Source of the DNA: Luteococcus sp052116585
GTDB taxonomy: Bacteria; Actinomycetota; Actinomycetes; Propionibacteriales; Propionibacteriaceae
Direction: 5' to 3'
Assembly: GCF_052116585.1 (NCBI RefSeq)
Contig: NZ_JBQKKT010000007.1
Coordinates: 1 to 64,000, forward strand
DNA: 64,000 nt
Below, one piece after another: positions 60,749 through 64,000 of the stretch; positions within the stretch are counted from its first letter, which is position 1, and every line of letters begins with the position of its first letter. The position numbers were made by a program, and so were the translations under genes. The notes beneath the pieces are model-generated. The model saw only the letters and a list, made by a program, of their open reading frames with translations, did not search any database and had not been told where the DNA came from.

Positions 60749-61696
60749 ATGTCCACAGTCACTGCACCCGTCGACGACACGATGCCCGCCGACCTCGAGC
60801 ACCTGGCCGAGGCCAAGCCTCGTCGCCTCAGCGCCGGGCGCGCCCTGGCCTGGCTGGCGATGGGCGTCATCATCCTGGTCTCGCTCTTCCCCTTCTACTG
60901 GATCCTGCGCACCGCCCTGAGCACCAACCCGTCGCTGATCGCCAACCCGACGCAGCTCACCCCGCCGGACGCGAGCCTCGACGGCTTCCGTCGCGTCTTC
61001 GGCACCCAGACCGGGGAGGCCGCGATCGCGGCCGGTGGCTCCGGGCAGGACATCAGGTTCTGGAGCTACCTCAGGAACTCGGTGATCGTCGCGACGCTCG
61101 TCACCGTCTGCCAGGTGATGTTCTCCGCCATGGCCGCCTACGCCTTCAGCCGTCTGCAGTGGAAGGGCCGCAACTTCTTCTACGGCCTCTTCCTGGCGGG
61201 GCTCATGGTGCCGACCATCTTCACCTTCCTGCCCAACTTCGTGCTCATCAAGCAGCTGGGGCTGATCGACACCCTGCTGGGCATCGCCCTGCCCGGGCTG
61301 TTCATGACGCCCTTCGCGGTCTTCTTCCTGCGTCAGTTCTTCATGAACATCCCCACCGAGCTGGAGGAGGCGGCCCTGCTGGATGGTTCCAGCAAGATCC
61401 GCAACTTCTTCACGCTCATCCTGCCCATGAGCGCGGCCCCGATCGCGACGCTGTCCATCCTGACCTACATCGCCGCCTGGAATGACTACTTCTGGCCGTT
61501 GATGGTCAGCTACACCGATCGTTCGCGCGTGCTCACCGTCGGTCTGGGCATCTTCCGTTCCCAGACTCCCCAGACCGGCCCCGACTGGGCCGGGTTGATG
61601 GCCGCCACCCTGGTGGCCGCCCTCCCGATGCTGCTGCTGTTCACGGTCTTCGCCAAGCGCATCGTCAACTCCATCGGCTTCAGCGGAATCAAGTGA
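60749..61696 (+). CDS. sugar ABC transporter permease (MalG-like)
   Basis: 315 aa, six membrane helices; second permease of the CUT1 importer. A 40-residue hydrophilic N-terminus precedes the first helix. The EAA loop is ELEEAALLDGSSKIRNFF near residue 205. AGAGGAG precedes the ATG at 60749, 13 bp after the previous stop. It should pair with the MalF-like protein and the binding protein encoded next. Confidence 0.92.
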   Translation: MSTVTAPVDDTMPADLEHLAEAKPRRLSAGRALAWLAMGVIILVSLFPFYWILRTALSTNPSLIANPTQLTPPDASLDGFRRVFGTQTGEAAIAAGGSGQDIRFWSYLRNSVIVATLVTVCQVMFSAMAAYAFSRLQWKGRNFFYGLFLAGLMVPTIFTFLPNFVLIKQLGLIDTLLGIALPGLFMTPFAVFFLRQFFMNIPTELEEAALLDGSSKIRNFFTLILPMSAAPIATLSILTYIAAWNDYFWPLMVSYTDRSRVLTVGLGIFRSQTPQTGPDWAGLMAATLVAALPMLLLFTVFAKRIVNSIGFSGIK

Positions 61697-61706
61697 GGTT
61701 GCCACG

Positions 61707-63086
61707 ATGACCAAGCCACTCTCCACCCGAATCGCCACGGCCGTGCTCGCGGCCGCCACTGCAATGGGCCTTTCCCTGTCGGCGTGCAGCAAACCGCAGG
61801 ACGACCAGGGCAGCAGTTCGTCGAATGTGATCGACTACTGGCTCTGGGACTCCGCCCAGCAACCCGGTTACCAGAAATGCGCCGACGCCTTCCAGAAGCA
61901 GAATCCCGAGCTGAAGGTGAAGATCACCCAGCTGGGCTGGGACGACTACTGGAGCAAGCTGACCGCCGGCTTCATCGCCGACCAGGCACCCGATGTGTTC
62001 ACCAACCACCTGGGCAAGTACGCACAGTTCGTCGATCTGGGGGTGCTGCTGCCACTCGACGAGCTCGAACCCACCAAGGGCATCGAGTCGAAGGACTACC
62101 AGGCCGGTCTGGGCGATCTGTGGATCGGCCAGGACGGCAAGCGCTACGGCGCCCCCAAGGACTGGGACACCATCGCGTACTTCTACGACCGCAACCTGAC
62201 CCGCAAGGCGGGAATCACCGACGAACAGCTGGCCAGCATGACCTGGAATCCCGAGGACGGGGGCAGTTTCGAGAAGGTGATCGCCCACCTCACCGTCGAC
62301 GAGAAGGGACGGCGTGGCGACGAACCCGGTTTCGACAAGAACCGGGTGAAGATCTTCGGCCTGGCCAGCGACGGCTCCGGCGGCGGCAACTTCGGCCAGA
62401 CCCAGTGGGCCCCCTATGCCGGCACCCATGACTGGGAGCCCACCGACAAGAACCCCTGGGGAACCCACTTCCGCTTCGACGACCCGACCTACCAGAAGAC
62501 CGTCGCGTGGTATTACGGCCTGGCCGAGAAGGGCTACATGCCCAAGTACTCGACCTTCGGGAAGAACTCCGGTAGCCAGGCCCAGTTCGCCGCCGGGCGC
62601 GCAGCCCTGGCGATGAATGGGTCGTGGATGATCTCCAGCTTCAAGAGCCTGGAGAACGTGGACCTGGCCCTGGCACCGACCCCCGTCGGCCCCAATGGCA
62701 AGCGATCCACCCCGCTCAATGGACTGGCCGACTCGGTCACCCGCTTCAGCGACAACCCGGAAGGTGCCGCCAAGTGGGTTGCCTACATGGCCGGCGAGGA
62801 GTGCCAGAACATGATCGGCGAGGCGGGGGTGGTCTTCCCCGCTCGCGCGAGCGGCACGAAGAAGTCGATCGAGGTGCGTCGCAAGGCAGGGCTGGACGTG
62901 ACACCGTTCACCCAGCACATCGCCGACGGCACCACGCAGCTGCAGCCCGTGGTGCAGAATGCCGCCGACCTCACCGCACTGACCGTGCCGGAATTCGATG
63001 CGCAGTACATCGGGTCTCGCAAGGCCTCCGACCTGACCGACCTGAACGACCAGCTGAACAAGTTGTTCGAGATCACGGCGAAGTAG
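61707..63086 (+). CDS. sugar ABC transporter substrate-binding lipoprotein
   Basis: 459 aa. A signal peptide ends in lipobox LSAC with lipidated Cys27, so the protein is tethered outside the membrane. The mature chain has the family-1 solute-binding fold with NVIDYWLWDSAQ at the start, GLWFG-type mid motifs replaced by GKRYGAPKDWDT, and GRAALAMNGSWM. It delivers an oligosaccharide, probably alpha-galactoside, to the permeases upstream. The ATG at 61707 has a weak GAGG site, 10 bp after the permease stop. Confidence 0.92.
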   Translation: MTKPLSTRIATAVLAAATAMGLSLSACSKPQDDQGSSSSNVIDYWLWDSAQQPGYQKCADAFQKQNPELKVKITQLGWDDYWSKLTAGFIADQAPDVFTNHLGKYAQFVDLGVLLPLDELEPTKGIESKDYQAGLGDLWIGQDGKRYGAPKDWDTIAYFYDRNLTRKAGITDEQLASMTWNPEDGGSFEKVIAHLTVDEKGRRGDEPGFDKNRVKIFGLASDGSGGGNFGQTQWAPYAGTHDWEPTDKNPWGTHFRFDDPTYQKTVAWYYGLAEKGYMPKYSTFGKNSGSQAQFAAGRAALAMNGSWMISSFKSLENVDLALAPTPVGPNGKRSTPLNGLADSVTRFSDNPEGAAKWVAYMAGEECQNMIGEAGVVFPARASGTKKSIEVRRKAGLDVTPFTQHIADGTTQLQPVVQNAADLTALTVPEFDAQYIGSRKASDLTDLNDQLNKLFEITAK

Positions 63087-63096
63087 GGTCTGCCGG

Positions 63097-64000
63097 GTGA
63101 ACGACTTCGCAGGGCTCGACTCCACCACGCAGCGCGTGGCCCTGGCGGTGCTGCGCCACGGCCCCGTGTCGAGGGCTGAGCTGCGTCAGTTGCTGGGGCT
63201 CTCCGCCCCCAGCCTGACGCGGCTCACCAAGCCCTTGGTCTCGCGTGGACTGCTGGTGGAGTGCGAGCCGGTCGCCCAGCAGGTCAGTGGCCGCCCGTCG
63301 GTCCCGCTGGAGGTGAATGCGGCCAGCACGCACGTCATCGGCGCCAAGTTCGTCGCGGACGCCCTCTATGCCGTGGTCACCGACCTGAAGGGATCGGTGG
63401 TGGACAGCGCGGTCGTGCAACGCCCCTTCCCCACCCCGCAGGAGGCCGCGGATGCCCTCGCCGAACTGGCCCAGGGCTGGCAGCAGGACTGGCACCCGGC
63501 GGGTCTGGGCGTCAGCCTGGGCGCGAATGTCGGCAGCGACGGCACCATCAACCGCGTCTCCTTCCTGGGCTGGCCGTCGACCCCCTTCGGCGAGATCCTC
63601 GAGCAGACCACCGGGCTGGACACCGTCGTCGCCAATGACGTGCACGCCTTCACCCTTGCCGAGCACTGGTTCGGCTTCGGGCGCGGCGTCACCGACTTCG
63701 CAGTTGCCACTCTGGGAGCCGGCGTCGGCGTGGGCCTGGTCTGCGGGGACGAGCTGGTGACCGGGCTCGGCGGTGCCGCAGGGCGTGTGGGCGACGTCAC
63801 CCTGGACGACGGGCGACGGCTGCGCGACGTGGCCGTCACCGAGACCATCGAACAGCGGGCCTCGCACGCGCTGGGTCGTGACCTCAGCGTCTGCGACCTG
63901 CCTGAGTTGGCCCATGAGCCACGCATCCAGGTGATCCTGGACGACGTGGCGCGGGCCATCGGCCAGTTGGTGGGGCAGGTCTGCCTCTTCACGGCCCCCG
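63097..64000 (+). CDS. ROK-family transcriptional repressor (cut by window end)
   Basis: The first 301 residues are present; the gene runs off the window. GTG at 63097 starts a winged-HTH (RVALAVLRHGPVSRAELRQL, PSLTRLTKPLVSRGLLVE) followed by the ROK sugar-kinase-like domain (LGVSLGANVGSDGTINRV, VANDVHAFTLAEHWFG, TLGAGVGVGLV). The zinc-ligand Cys cluster typical of many ROK proteins is not visible in the part seen. It lies 10 bp after the binding-protein gene and is the likely repressor acting at 59755-59770 and possibly upstream of galK and the alpha-galactosidase gene. Confidence 0.88.
   Translation, partial: MNDFAGLDSTTQRVALAVLRHGPVSRAELRQLLGLSAPSLTRLTKPLVSRGLLVECEPVAQQVSGRPSVPLEVNAASTHVIGAKFVADALYAVVTDLKGSVVDSAVVQRPFPTPQEAADALAELAQGWQQDWHPAGLGVSLGANVGSDGTINRVSFLGWPSTPFGEILEQTTGLDTVVANDVHAFTLAEHWFGFGRGVTDFAVATLGAGVGVGLVCGDELVTGLGGAAGRVGDVTLDDGRRLRDVAVTETIEQRASHALGRDLSVCDLPELAHEPRIQVILDDVARAIGQLVGQVCLFTAP

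Overview
The window is high-GC DNA from an actinomycete. The pointers are a WhiB-like iron-sulfur regulator, DUF222/HNH and DUF5134 proteins, GTG starts, GTGA/ATGA-coupled operons, and a sugar ABC importer with no dedicated ATPase. A member of the Propionibacteriaceae or a relative fits best, but that is inference from gene content. Coding density is high. I see no insertion sequence, prophage, CRISPR array or rRNA. The first 54 bases are almost pure C and look like a contig end or assembly artefact.

Layout. 1-5 kb: tRNA-Ser(GCU), an LCP cell-wall glycopolymer transferase, a small membrane protein, tRNA-Ser(UGA), a quinone oxidoreductase coupled to a DUF1349 protein. 5-8.4 kb: argG behind tandem ARG boxes, a DUF1963 gene flanked by a duplicated hairpin, a lipoprotein. 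8.4-14.7 kb: pyruvate oxidase divergent from an M20 amidohydrolase that is coupled to an MFS exporter, then a tandem MFS paralogue. 14.7-21.5 kb: HNH/DUF222 protein, a heterodimeric ABC exporter with one degenerate ATP site, a DUF4921 protein. 21.5-26.5 kb: AT-rich leader with an 11-codon leader ORF overlapping the start of a WhiB-HTH fusion, a HAD phosphatase, serS, a PAP2-diacylglycerol kinase fusion. 26.5-30.2 kb: alcohol dehydrogenase, then a SnoaL-like gene (in-frame stop) and a divergent LysR gene (frameshift), both broken, and an MFS gene. 30.4-36.7 kb: beta-glucoside PTS operon (RAT/terminator, EIIBCA, 6-phospho-beta-glucosidase, LicT/BglG antiterminator, HAD phosphatase) followed by an aldo/keto reductase. 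36.8-39.4 kb: a four-domain sulfur-trafficking protein behind a CsoR/CstR-like operator. 39.8-49 kb: an unknown gene, an Nramp-related transporter lacking the canonical metal motifs, a PaiB-like protein, pheA, a DUF5134 protein, a Fpg/Nei glycosylase with aat, citrate synthase, an EcsC-like protein. 49-54.7 kb: alr, an orphan LuxR response regulator, protoporphyrinogen/coproporphyrinogen oxidase coupled to a radical SAM/SPASM protein, a HAD gene. 54.7-64 kb: alpha-galactoside locus (UDP-sugar pyrophosphorylase, galK, alpha-galactosidase, ABC permeases and binding protein, ROK repressor cut by the window end).

How it fits together. Two sugar systems are complete enough to predict their logic. 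The bgl operon should be switched on by antitermination when beta-glucosides are imported. The alpha-galactoside locus should be derepressed through the ROK protein, with galactose processed by GalK plus a UGP-type enzyme instead of GalT. argG and the sulfur-trafficking gene each carry a recognisable operator. The strongest candidates for new biology are the WhiB-HTH gene with its overlapping leader ORF, the sulfur-trafficking fusion with its nested operator, and the asymmetric ABC exporter.
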